Below, one piece after another: positions 55,681 to 64,000 of a stretch of 64,000 nucleotides of DNA; within the stretch, counting starts at the first letter, position 1; each line of letters begins with the position of its first letter. Origin of the DNA: Posidonia oceanica (lineage: Eukaryota; Streptophyta; Magnoliopsida; Alismatales; Posidoniaceae); NCBI GenBank assembly GCA_037176725.1, contig JAZBRS010000013.1, positions 13,395,001-13,459,000 on the forward strand, given 5' to 3'. A program made the translations under genes and the position numbers. The notes beneath the pieces were generated by a model. That model did not search any database. It saw only the letters and a list, made by a program, of their open reading frames with translations, and was not told the origin of the DNA.

Positions 55681-57072
55681 AATGGTACAGCAACACGGGA
55701 CACCTGCCATTGACTCAACTGAGCCATGGGCCGTGGAGCTTAGACAGAAAATTAGGGAATCAAAGGCAACCAAGTTTGAAGTTTGCTACAATATAGAGGA
55801 TGGTGGGAACTCGTGGTTCTTTGACATCCGGAACTACATCCAAGACGGGACCTTCCCCGATTATGCAACTTCACAAGACAGAGAGGCAGTTAGGAGGATG
55901 GCCACAAGATACTTCATGAGAGTCGGAGTCCTTTTCAAAAGGTCTTTCAGCGGAATAGAGCTACGCTGCATCACTTACGAGGAGGTTGAAGCTATCATTG
56001 GAGAAATGCATGAAGGCATATGTGGAGGACACATAAGTTCTCAATTCATGGCAAAAATGATACTGCGTAGAGGGTACTAATGGCCCACAATAGAGGCAGA
56101 TTGTGCAAACAAGGTGAGAAGGTGCAGGCAGTGCTAGATCCATGTAGACAGAATACATGCACCAGCATCAGAGTTAAATCCGACTCAAGCAGTATGGCCT
56201 TTCTCCATGTGGGCATTTGATGTCGTAGGACCCTTCGACACCAAAAAGCAGAATAGGTTCATACTCATAGCTACTGAGTACTTCACCAAATGGGTTGAAG
56301 CAGAAGCGTTCACCAAGATCAAAGCTTCAAATCTTTGCAAGTTTGTGCAGAAAAATATCCTCTCAAGGTTCGGAGTTCCAAAGAGACTAGTAGCAGACAA
56401 TGGCGCAATCTTCGTATCCCAAGACTTCAAAAAGCTCTATAAGAAGTTTAAGATTGAATTGCATCATTCATCGCCATATTACCCCTAAGGTAATGGGCAA
56501 GCTGAAACTACTAATAAAATGTTAATCCGAATCCTTAAGAAAACGGTAGGAGGAGCCAAGGGACATGATTGGACAGATAAGCTAGTTGATACCTTATGGG
56601 CCTATCGAGCCTCCATAAGAATGCCTATGAGTCAAACCCTGTTTTACTTATGGTATGGAGACAGTAGTCCCATTTGAGATCATGGTCCCCTCATCTAGGA
56701 TACAACTCGATGATGAGATAAATGCCGAGGATAAGAGGCAATTATTAAGTCTACAGTTGGATTTGCTAGATGAGAAGCGGTTGCAAGCAGCTGAGCATGC
56801 ACGCCTCTACCAAGAACGACTTGCAAGAGCTTATAAGAAGAAAGTAATTGAACGTAAATTCAATGTTGGTGAATGGGTGCTTAAAGAAATCCTTCCTCGC
56901 AAGCATGGGAAACTGAGACCAAATTGGGAAGGACCATACTTGGTGGTTGAGGTATATCCGGGCAATGCGTATTGTTTGGCTAGAGAGGATGGCACTTGGC
57001 TTGAATATCTTTGGAATGCACTGGCTTGAATATCTTTGGAATGCACTGCACCTCAAGAGGTACTACCCTTGA
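55681..57072 (+). pseudogene. Integrase of element E
   Basis: Zinc-binding region at 55980-56140 (MHEGICGGHISSQFMAKMIL, WPTIEADCANKVRRCRQC). Catalytic core: MWAFDVVGPF (first Asp), RLVADNGAIFVS (second Asp), and GQAETTNKM (Glu), all three acidic residues present. A TAA at 56487-56489 lies just before GNGQAE. The C-terminal region is at 56655-57029 (KFNVGEWVLKEILPRKHGKL, RPNWEGPYLVVEVYPGNAYC). A 25-bp duplication (TGGCTTGAATATCTTTGGAA, twice, at 56996-57045) then shifts the final HLKRYYP-like end. Confidence 0.85.
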
Positions 57073-57510
57073 CATGCACACTGAGCCATTAGAGCACCCG
57101 TGCTTGAGGACCTACTGTTTCCAAAGCCTAAGAGTCATACCTTAAGCTCACCTCACAAACACCTTGTGGGAGAAGGAGGGAAAATGCTTCGACACTGAGA
57201 TAGAGGCAAAACCATAAGGAGCCTCCTCTCAGTCCATGAACAACAAGTCCACACACATCCCTTGAGTCAGACACGTTATCCTAGTACGAATCGGGTAGGC
57301 GTCTAAGGCCAAAACTTAGAAGCGCAGAAAAGAGGGGAGTGTACCAAATAGAATAGTGTCTCGGTCCGTCAAGGAACGAGTGTCCATTGGCCGAGCATTC
57401 AAACAGGGTGAGACTACTTGCCAAAATACCCAAGAAAAAAAAGGGAAGAAAAGAAGGCAGCAAAGAAGCTGTCCATGTGCAAGAAAAGAAAGAGTGGAAA
57501 AGAAGGCAGC
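57073..57510 (+). other. E sequence after integrase, left of solo LTR F
   Basis: Non-coding. Typical Tat post-pol text (CTTGTGGGAGAAGGAGGGAAA near 57165). GCAGCAAAGAAGCTGTCCA at 57457-57475 recurs right of F at 58808, indicating a pre-existing tandem repeat of about 50 bp at the insertion site. Confidence 0.55.
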
Positions 57511-57794
57511 TGATTAGCACATTATTCTTACATGTTTTATGCCCATATTTATCTCTTTTGTTCATAAATAATATTACTCAAGGTATTTTGTGCAATTTGT
57601 GCAGGAACTTTGGACCTGAAGAGAAAACAGAAAAAGAAGGAAGAAAAATGATAAAAGACAAAAAAAATGCAAATCTAAGGATACAACAAATGGAAATCCG
57701 TGCAAGATATCAAATATACTTTTTTCACATGTGTGAACATGAGGAGGAAGATAAAATAACAGAATCAACAAAATTGGAGCTAATCTAGGGCCAG

Positions 57795-57846
57795 CTGGCG
57801 CCTCCTAGGCGCCCAAGAGCACAACTAGCGCCTCCCAGGCGCCAGG
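57795..57846. repeat. GGCGCC palindrome pair in LTR F
   Basis: Two short palindromes (GGCGCCTCCTAGGCGCC and AGCGCCTCCCAGGCGCC) are separated by about 16 bp, about 125 bp upstream of the TATA. Unlike the 28-bp monomers in sequence, but similar in position and design. Confidence 0.65.
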
Positions 57847-57970
57847 GGAAGACCATGTTGACTCAAACTTTGGCCGTCACATAAATATCTTGGAATTATC
57901 TTGTAATTGAAATTCAGTTTCCTAAGTTGTATCTGGATTTGTCTCTGTGATTACGAAGCCCTTGTAAGCC

Positions 57971-57978
57971 TATAAAAG
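57971..57978 (+). promoter_or_regulatory. TATA box of LTR F
   Basis: TATAAAAG followed by GGACCCTTGTG, centrally placed in the LTR. Confidence 0.6.
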
Positions 57979-58812
57979 GGACCCTTGTGTAAACCATAAG
58001 GAGGTTGGATCTTGTACATAAGGAGGCTATCATCCTCCACATTAGGCTTAGGTTTTCTTCTTCCATTGTTTAGAGTTCTTCAAGCTTAGTTTTTGTAATC
58101 AAGGTATTTTATTAATGCAATTTCATTTCTTTATATTATTTATGTCTTGCTCTTCTCCTTCCCTTTCTTTTATTTTGATGTTTTCCATTATCATGTGTAG
58201 CTAAGTTTTTAGATCTAGGGTTTAGATGGAGTTTATGTATGTTCATATGTTGTAATTAAGTTTCTCTTTGTCTTCTCATGCTTAAATGCTATGATTATGT
58301 AGACTGGATGTATATGACATGGATCATTCATTATTTGATAAACTTTGATAGATTAATATTGATAATATCTTTTTAGTCTATGCTTAGGGAAGAATAACTT
58401 GGGAGTTGTGTATATAATCGCAGATCTATCATATATCATTTGATTTAGTTTGTTTTGTGTGATTTTATCTTAGGACTTGATAATCTATGGTGTATTGCAT
58501 ATAGGTTATGCTTGTTAGGATAAGAACCATTGAGTAAACTATTTAGATCATGAAGAGAGATAGAGAGTGGATTTAATCATACATATTGGATTTTACATAA
58601 ATGGATTCAAAGCCCTAGGTTTATTTTAATTAATTTGATTACATCTTCTAGTTTTAGTTCTTAATCATCATCTCTCTCAACCATCCTTTCAATAACTGAT
58701 AATTCATCTCTTTGTTTTAAAACTCTATTCTCTGTGGGATCGACCTGTATTTTGCATACGTACTACATAGTACACCGTGCACTTGCAGTTAATTAAAATT
58801 CACATCAGCAGC

Positions 58813-60095
58813 AAAGAAGCTGTCCAGGAGTCAAAACTAAAAAAAAAAAAATAATAAAATAAAAAATAAAAAAACTGGGAAAATACTGAGGCGCAGTAGG
58901 AATCAACCTTGAACTAGGAGGGGTATAGGCTTCAAATCTTCAGCTGACATCTTAGGATAGGACATTGACCTTCCTTCCACCCACATCATGCATTATACAC
59001 ATTAGAGGCAAGGGGCAGAAGCCTAGGTCTAGGGGCAGTTAGGTGCGAAAGCATCCCTGTAGTATCCATGGCTCTGAGATGCACAAGGGACCAAACTGTC
59101 AAGGTTTTCCAACCATGAGGTCTCCATTTTCCCAACTTCTTGGAAGATTCTTCTTTTCCTACAAAAATCCAAAAAATGATAAAACCATAAAAATGATAAA
59201 GTCAAAAATCCAAAAAATAGCAAAAGATCAAAAATCCAAAAATAGTGAGTAGGGTAAAATCTACCCAACCAACATCACCTCATGAAACCGATAACAAGTA
59301 AGGCCGATGATGCAAAAATCTAGGAAATTTTACGACTCCACGTCGTACTTGACCCCTCCTATCCAGGACGGTCACTTGGTATTCACCTACGAGCCAAGAC
59401 TGCAATCTCAATAAGAAACAATCCCTCGCTAGGCATATCATCTTTAGACAACAAAGCTGAGGCCAATGCTTGTTATCCAAAACCTAAGTTTTCCTTAATT
59501 TTTCATTTCAGTAAGATTTGTTCTTTCATGACATTAAGATTGTTCAAAGCATGCATTGTATGTAGGTTATTCCTAAGTTTGTTGAAGCCATTTTGGATTT
59601 CATTGTGTTAAGGATGTATCTGAGTTTTCAGAGGTCACTTTGGACTAAGGGCAATAATACTCCTAGATGGAATAACAAAATTGCTAAGATTGTGCAGAAG
59701 AACAGTTCAGAGGCGTTAAACGACCAAATATCAGTGTCCAACGTTGGACGCACCATCTGAAGCATATAACGACCAACAGATGAATATTGGACGCATGTTA
59801 TTACGCGTCTTACGTTTTAACAGTGACTTAAACTGCAGAATTCTGATAAAGGGCCCTTGATCCAATGCCAAAGCCACCAGGGAGTATTTCTAAACTTAAC
59901 ACAGTCCAAAGCATGTGAATAAAGATGAAATAAGAAAGAGATCTTTTATTTCCTTGAGAGATGAAGATACATGGTCCAAAAAAAGAAAAGAAATGAATTA
60001 CAAGATAATGCCTATCCAATTGTCCTCTTCCTTTTCTTGCACAGCACGCCGGTCACTTCAACCCACTCCTTGGGCTTGGGCAGCAACCTTGAATA
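58813..60095 (+). other. E 3' region between F and the antisense ORF
   Basis: AT-rich, no gene. An A/T low-complexity run lies at 58837-58873. AAAAATCCAAAAAATAG-type repeats lie at 59160-59245. Palindromic monomers lie at 59715-59742, 59743-59770 and 59786-59813. 60000-60095 is the untranslated tail of the antisense gene. Confidence 0.55.
59715..59813. repeat. 28-bp palindromic monomers downstream of the antisense ORF of E
   Basis: A dimer at 59715-59770 (GTTAAACGACC... and GTTGGACGCACC...CATATAAC) plus a single monomer 15 bp further on (59786-59813, ATTGGACGCATG...CGCGTCTTAC). Exact 28-bp lengths are kept outside any LTR. Confidence 0.75.
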
Positions 60096-61358
60096 CTAGT
60101 CCCAGTGCACGTCCTCCCGCAGTAGGTAGCAAGTCAAAGGAGTAGCTGAGGTCCCATCTGAATCATCATGGTGGTCCACAGACGACCAAAGAGCCCGGAT
60201 GTAGTACACCATCACTGCATCAGATGGAAGACCGCGCTCCCGAGCCCGGATGTGAGGAATAGAACTCAGCCGAGGCGGCACCCCTTTCTTCCGCCCCACC
60301 ATCTCAAGATAGCAATGGGAGTTGTACACCACAAAGTGAGTGGGCCCTATGAACTCCAACTCAACTGAAGAGCCTCGCGCCTGGCGCTTATGATAGAAAG
60401 GCGTGGAAGGTGCGAAGACATCAATAGGGGCAGAAGACAAAGAACAAACCTTTTCCTCAATCAAATTAGTCGTCGCAGGCCTGAGCCTCGAGAAATGGAC
60501 CTGCAGCCACCTGGAAAGAAGAAAAGGAGAGCCTACAAAGTCCCCTCCAGTTGAGACACTAGTCAGACCAAGGTATGTAGCCGCAAGGATGGCGACCGAA
60601 GGAGAACGCCAGAAGTGCTCAGTAAGGCCTATAAGAAACTCAATATGGTAGACATCCCAAGAGAAGTCTCTGGAGACAAACATAGTAAGGCCTCCTATCA
60701 GTAAGTGCTGACACATCAGCAACTAATCTTGGGATGCGGAGTCCTCAATCCGCCGAAAGCTGTAGTACAAATGTGCCAAGTTGAGTCTTCGACTTCTAAT
60801 CACTGGGAAAGTAGGTGGAGCAGTGAAGATACGGTCTATGAATGTCTGCATATCCGCTGTCCCGTATGGCAATGGAAAATCAATGTCTGGTCGGGCTACT
60901 CCAATCTGAGTCACACCAAGCAGGCCATGAACATCTTCCACTAGGATTGTCATCTCACAGCCCCCAAGGAAGAAGGTATGAGTTTCAGTACTCCAGAAAG
61001 CGCATGAAGCATGGAGTAGAGGCCAGTCCAATGGGGTGTCCAATAAATCCAGAAGTCCACCAAAGCGTGTACAGGTCAAAACAGATTTCCTTTCCCGAGC
61101 CCAAAGTACAAAGCCCTTCACCCAAGGAGAATAGTAAGGGAAGTCATTATCAAAGCAAGGCGTTTTTGTGAAGTTGAGGATTTCCTGCAAACAAATTTGA
61201 AAGCATGAGGAACAAGAGAGAATGGAAGGACCAATGAAGGAAAATCATACCTTCCCCGCTTTGATATGGAACATCATATGCCCTTCAATCTCCTCCAAAG
61301 GTTTTGCAACTCCCTTCTTGTTGTGCATGAAAACGTTGGGGACTGAACTAGAAGCCAT
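60096..61358 (-). pseudogene. Antisense plant-mobile-domain ORF of E, with a 66-bp intron
   Basis: Minus strand. Exon 1 is 61358-61251 (36 codons, MASSSVPNVFMHNKKGVAKP). The intron is 61250-61185 with consensus GTATGA ... TTTGCAG and phase 0. Exon 2 starts at 61184 (EILNFTKTPCFDNDFPYYSP). Exon 2 shows WPLLHASCAFWSTETHTFFL, CEMTILVEDVHGLLGV, then SVAILAATYLGLTSVSTGG and FLLSRWLQVHF. This is the order of the aminotransferase-like plant mobile domain (PMD) family. One in-frame TAG at 60723-60725 interrupts it, otherwise it is open to 60096 (about 399 codons). It lies antisense to gag-pol between integrase and the (unseen) 3' LTR, where Tat elements often have extra ORFs. Function unknown. Confidence 0.7.
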
Positions 61359-62164
61359 GAGAGCAAGGGAGAAGAGGGGAAGAAGCTCAAGCCAAGAGAA
61401 AAGTGCACCAACAAGCAAGGATGCAAGGGGCAAGTGTGCACAAATGCCAAGTGGTGGCCAAGCTTTTATAAGCACAGGAAAAATCATGGGAAATCTCCCC
61501 ATGCGGGCATTGAGAAAATTTCGAAGCATTCCAGAAGATTAGCAAAGAACAAGAAAGGAAAGAAAAGATTCTGGGCTCACTTCGTTGTACGCGAGATACA
61601 GCGCGTCCAACGTTAGCCGCACCATGTCAGGTGCATAACGATCAAATCAGCTTTCCATCGCTGGACGCAGAATATCCAGCGGATAACGTTGTCCGCACCA
61701 GATTACGTGTACAACATTTTATCAGTGACTTAAGTCACTGAACTTGGCTGAAGCTCCCTCTAATCCGTGATTAAGTGGCATAAACCTTTTTTATTAGTCC
61801 CAAAGGTTCATTTAAGTTGAAATACACGTGTGAGCAGTGGTTTCATATTTCTTGGACATCCAGGTCATTCAGAATCACGGGTTACTCATTTCATCAAGTT
61901 AATGGCTCGCTAAGGCATCGACAACTTCAAAACTTGATTTTAAAGCTTCCAGGTGAAATCTTTCTTTACAACTATGTCATTTACATCTTATTTCACATGA
62001 ATATGCTGATTTCAAGTCAATTTGAATTAAGGGCCATTATGTTGCTATATTGGTCACTTAAGTTCATCTTAACTCCGAGAAAGGTATTTTAAAAGAGACA
62101 TTTGACAAGTTTTGCTGAGTGCATAGAAATCTATATCATTTCAAAATATAACTGTTCTACAAGA
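61359..62164. other. Region upstream of the antisense ORF, with palindrome dimers
   Basis: Likely promoter side of the antisense gene. Palindrome dimers lie at 61584-61639 and 61660-61715 (first monomers GTTGTACGCG... and GCTGGACGCAG...), i.e. 225-360 bp upstream of its ATG. The rest is AT-rich without a recognisable gene. Confidence 0.55.
61584..61715. repeat. Two palindrome dimers upstream of the antisense ORF of E
   Basis: 28+28 bp at 61584-61639 and 28+28 bp at 61660-61715, separated by 20 bp. The monomers have diverged in their variable bases but retain GTTnnnCGC starts or nnTAAC/CAAC ends. Confidence 0.75.
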
Positions 62165-63950
62165 TCACCGGGGCATACCCCTGAAGTACAAGAACTGAGA
62201 ACCACTCTCTCCCTCACCCTTGGGAGCTGAAGGAGGAACCGGAGAAGGAGTCGTTGGAGGCCAAGGCGACTGACGAACGGAAACACCAGAAGGAGCCCTA
62301 GAGGCAGCTCGAGAGCGACGGCTACCTGAATGGTGGCTCGGCTCAAGCATCGGCGGAGGAGGAACTGACCGTCCTGCAATGACAGCAGTCTCGAAAGCGT
62401 GCCTCTGATAATGACTCACCTCACCCTCGAGCTGTGCAACAACGCTTGCATTACCAGCCAAATTCTGCAAGAAGGACAATCAGAATGTCAAACAAGAACA
62501 AAGGAACAAAAGTAGAGCAAGGCTAGTCGTACCGTCTCAACTGCCTCCAACCGCCTCCTCAGCTCGGCAATCTTTGCAGCTGAATCAGTCGCCGATGGAG
62601 GTTGCTGCTACGCAGCAAGTTGGGTAATCTCAGTAGCCCTCTCCTCAGCAAGCTGACGAGCTGAGCCTAGGTCACTAACAGTAGCCTGTACCTGCCGTTC
62701 TAGCTCCTGAACTCGCGCATCCTGAAAAGACAGCTCCCTCTGAAGATCATCAATCCGTAAAGGCCAGAACCATAGTCAGAACTGAATAAAGAATATAAAA
62801 GGAAAGTACACTGCTATACTTACCATACTTTGAAGGCGGGAAATCTCCTCGGCATGACCTGGTGGAGGGGCAGAGCTGGTTGAGGGCTGCAAAAGCAAAG
62901 AGGCATGATTAGCATAATTTCTAAGGCAAACAAATATGCTATAAAAAATAAATGCAAACTTGAGAAGCAGAGGCTCGCAGGCGCTCAGCCTCCTCGATCA
63001 GCTCAGCAACGTGCCTAACTAGGTCGCGCTCACGCTGACTATACTCGTCAGTAGTCCTCAGCTGCAAGGGGCAAGTACCAAACAAGTTAGCTGTCAAGAA
63101 ATACAAGCCATACAAATTGAAACATAAAGCTAAATGCTCATCGCTATCTCCATTTGCATCCTGTGAGAGCGGACAGACTCCCACAGCTCGCCCACAGTCA
63201 TCGCTGCCACATCAGGAGCGGTGTCAGCAATAGGAAGGTTCGACCGCCCTAGAAAATGGGAGCGATGGAAAACCATGAGCCCACCTAACTGGTCGTCCGA
63301 GCCAACCTCGGGCCTCATCTCCGAGACCGTCTCCTCGAACTCCTCCTCTAAGTCCTCATAACTAAAGAAGCTGCTGGAACCAGAACCTGGCTCCGCCCCG
63401 GCCTTCACGGCCTCGCCACCGATGTGCCCTACCGCCTGAGCCACCTCTGCCTGCACCTCGTCTCAAGGAATCTGGTCCCGCTAGTAGTCCGGGGGATCCC
63501 TCGTGTCGCCATCTGCCTCCCGTCGGACAAAATCCACCATTTTTCTCCACCAGCCGTCAACCTCACCGAACTGCGCGATGAGGGGATTGACCGGCCTCAC
63601 CTCTGGCTCCTCCGTGGGTCCCGCCTCGTCCAACCCCGCCTCGCACAAAGTGGCCTCAGGAACTGCCTCCTAGGAAAGCACGCCAAGGCCGCAGCCCGCC
63701 ACGCCGGCCTCCACAATAGCTAGACCCACCACCATGGCCTCAGACGCTGTCCCAGTCTCCGTGGTCTCCGCCACCTCCGCAACCTCCATGGCCATTACCA
63801 CCGCCTCCACAAGTTCCACCTCGGCCGTTCCAGCCTCCACCGTTGCGCCCACAGGCGCCACCTGAGCCGTTTCAGCCACCACAGCGTGCCCTCCACAACC
63901 ATCGTCACCGCCTCTGTCACCACCGGGGTTTCTGTCGGAGCTGCCCCAAG
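62165..63950 (-). pseudogene. Fragmented, probably multi-exon coiled-coil ORF on the minus strand
   Basis: A set of minus-strand segments separated by AT-rich, intron-like gaps: 63900-63130 (acidic, FFSYEDLEEEFEETVSEM, then TVGELWESVRSHRMQMEIAM), 63062-62960 (SQRERDLVRHVAELIEEAER, preceded by a TTGCAG acceptor), 62890-62820, 62745-62530 (DARVQELERQV, then EITQLAA-stop, and AAKIAELRRRLEAVE), and 62465-62165 (basic/proline-rich end). Heptad patterns suggest a coiled coil. Exon borders are not all resolved. Such segments often accompany transposon-related plant ORFs. It may be a second antisense ORF of E or part of another element entering from the right. No function assigned. Confidence 0.4.
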
Positions 63951-64000
63951 CTCACTGGAGGACGACGGCCCAGGTCCTGTCCAGGCACGCTTTGCCGGTT

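Larger units (their letters stand above)
57511..58807 (+). mobile_element. Solo LTR F (1297 bp)
   Basis: TGATTAGCAC ... ATTCACATCA, flanked by TSD GCAGC (57506-57510 and 58808-58812). It has a TATA box (57971) and a terminal block of the type CTGTGGGATCGACC ... GTGCACTTGCAG common at the ends of several plant LTRs (Athila-like Gypsy, some Copia). Lineage not decided. The ORF at 57387-57788 crosses the boundary and is spurious. Confidence 0.8.
45799..64000 (+). mobile_element. Tat-lineage Ty3/Gypsy element E, plus strand, 3' end outside the window
   Basis: In order: 5' LTR (45799-47123), PBS, leader, gag, two retropepsin-like domains, G-patch, RT, RNase H, archaeal-type RNase H, integrase to about 57072, and a long 3' region with an antisense spliced plant-mobile-domain ORF. 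No second LTR of this family in plus orientation is seen, so the element must extend past 64000 or has lost its 3' end. It inserted into D; the 5 bp before it are GGAGG. The solo LTR F lies inside it. Confidence 0.75.

Overview
This is plant nuclear DNA, almost certainly from a eudicot. The env-bearing Sirevirus end and the many Tat/Ogre-type elements would fit a legume, but that is inference. I find no intact host gene. The window is nested transposable elements, most of them damaged by stops and frameshifts. The only host-gene-like sequence is one captured exon inside a hAT transposon.

Left cluster, about 1-28.5 kb. A Ty1/Copia element (T, minus strand) has been opened twice. The 3' end of a SIRE1-like Sirevirus (S, 1-2834: env-like ORF, several polypurine tracts, 1133-bp LTR) sits in its RNase H region. 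A solo LTR of about 4.1 kb (G, 4574-25603) splits its integrase reading frame, with target-site duplication (TSD) CTAAC. G contains a 767-bp hAT-like MITE (6947-7713) and a 16.9-kb Ogre/Tat-like element (O1, 8479-25397, TSD GCAAG). O1 has 3.3-kb LTRs, a degraded gag with three zinc knuckles, no recognisable pol and a 62-bp tandem array. O1 contains a reversed solo LTR (C, 18699-21318, TSD GCTGG).

Right cluster, about 28.5-64 kb. A hAT transposon (transposase on minus) carries a RAD16-like RING exon. It is broken at 31776 by the 3' LTR of a minus-strand Tat element (A). Into A went a minus-strand Ogre-like element (D, 33124-45798: 3' LTR, 86-94-bp array, DUF7745-like ORF, integrase, two RNase H domains, RT, protease). 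Into D went a plus-strand Tat element of A's LTR family (E, from 45799 past the window end: 5' LTR, gag, two retropepsin-like domains, G-patch, RT, RNase H, archaeal-type RNase H, integrase, then an antisense intron-containing plant-mobile-domain ORF). E contains a solo LTR (F, 57511-58807, TSD GCAGC).

The most unusual signal is a 28-29-bp palindromic monomer (roughly GTTnnACGCTG, 6 bp, CAGCGTnnAAC). It occurs as head-to-tail dimers, sometimes trimers, about 29 times by eye in unrelated elements (G, O1, A, E). In three LTR families the dimers recur about every 225-235 bp. The two LTRs of O1 differ in monomer number at one site (2 versus 3).
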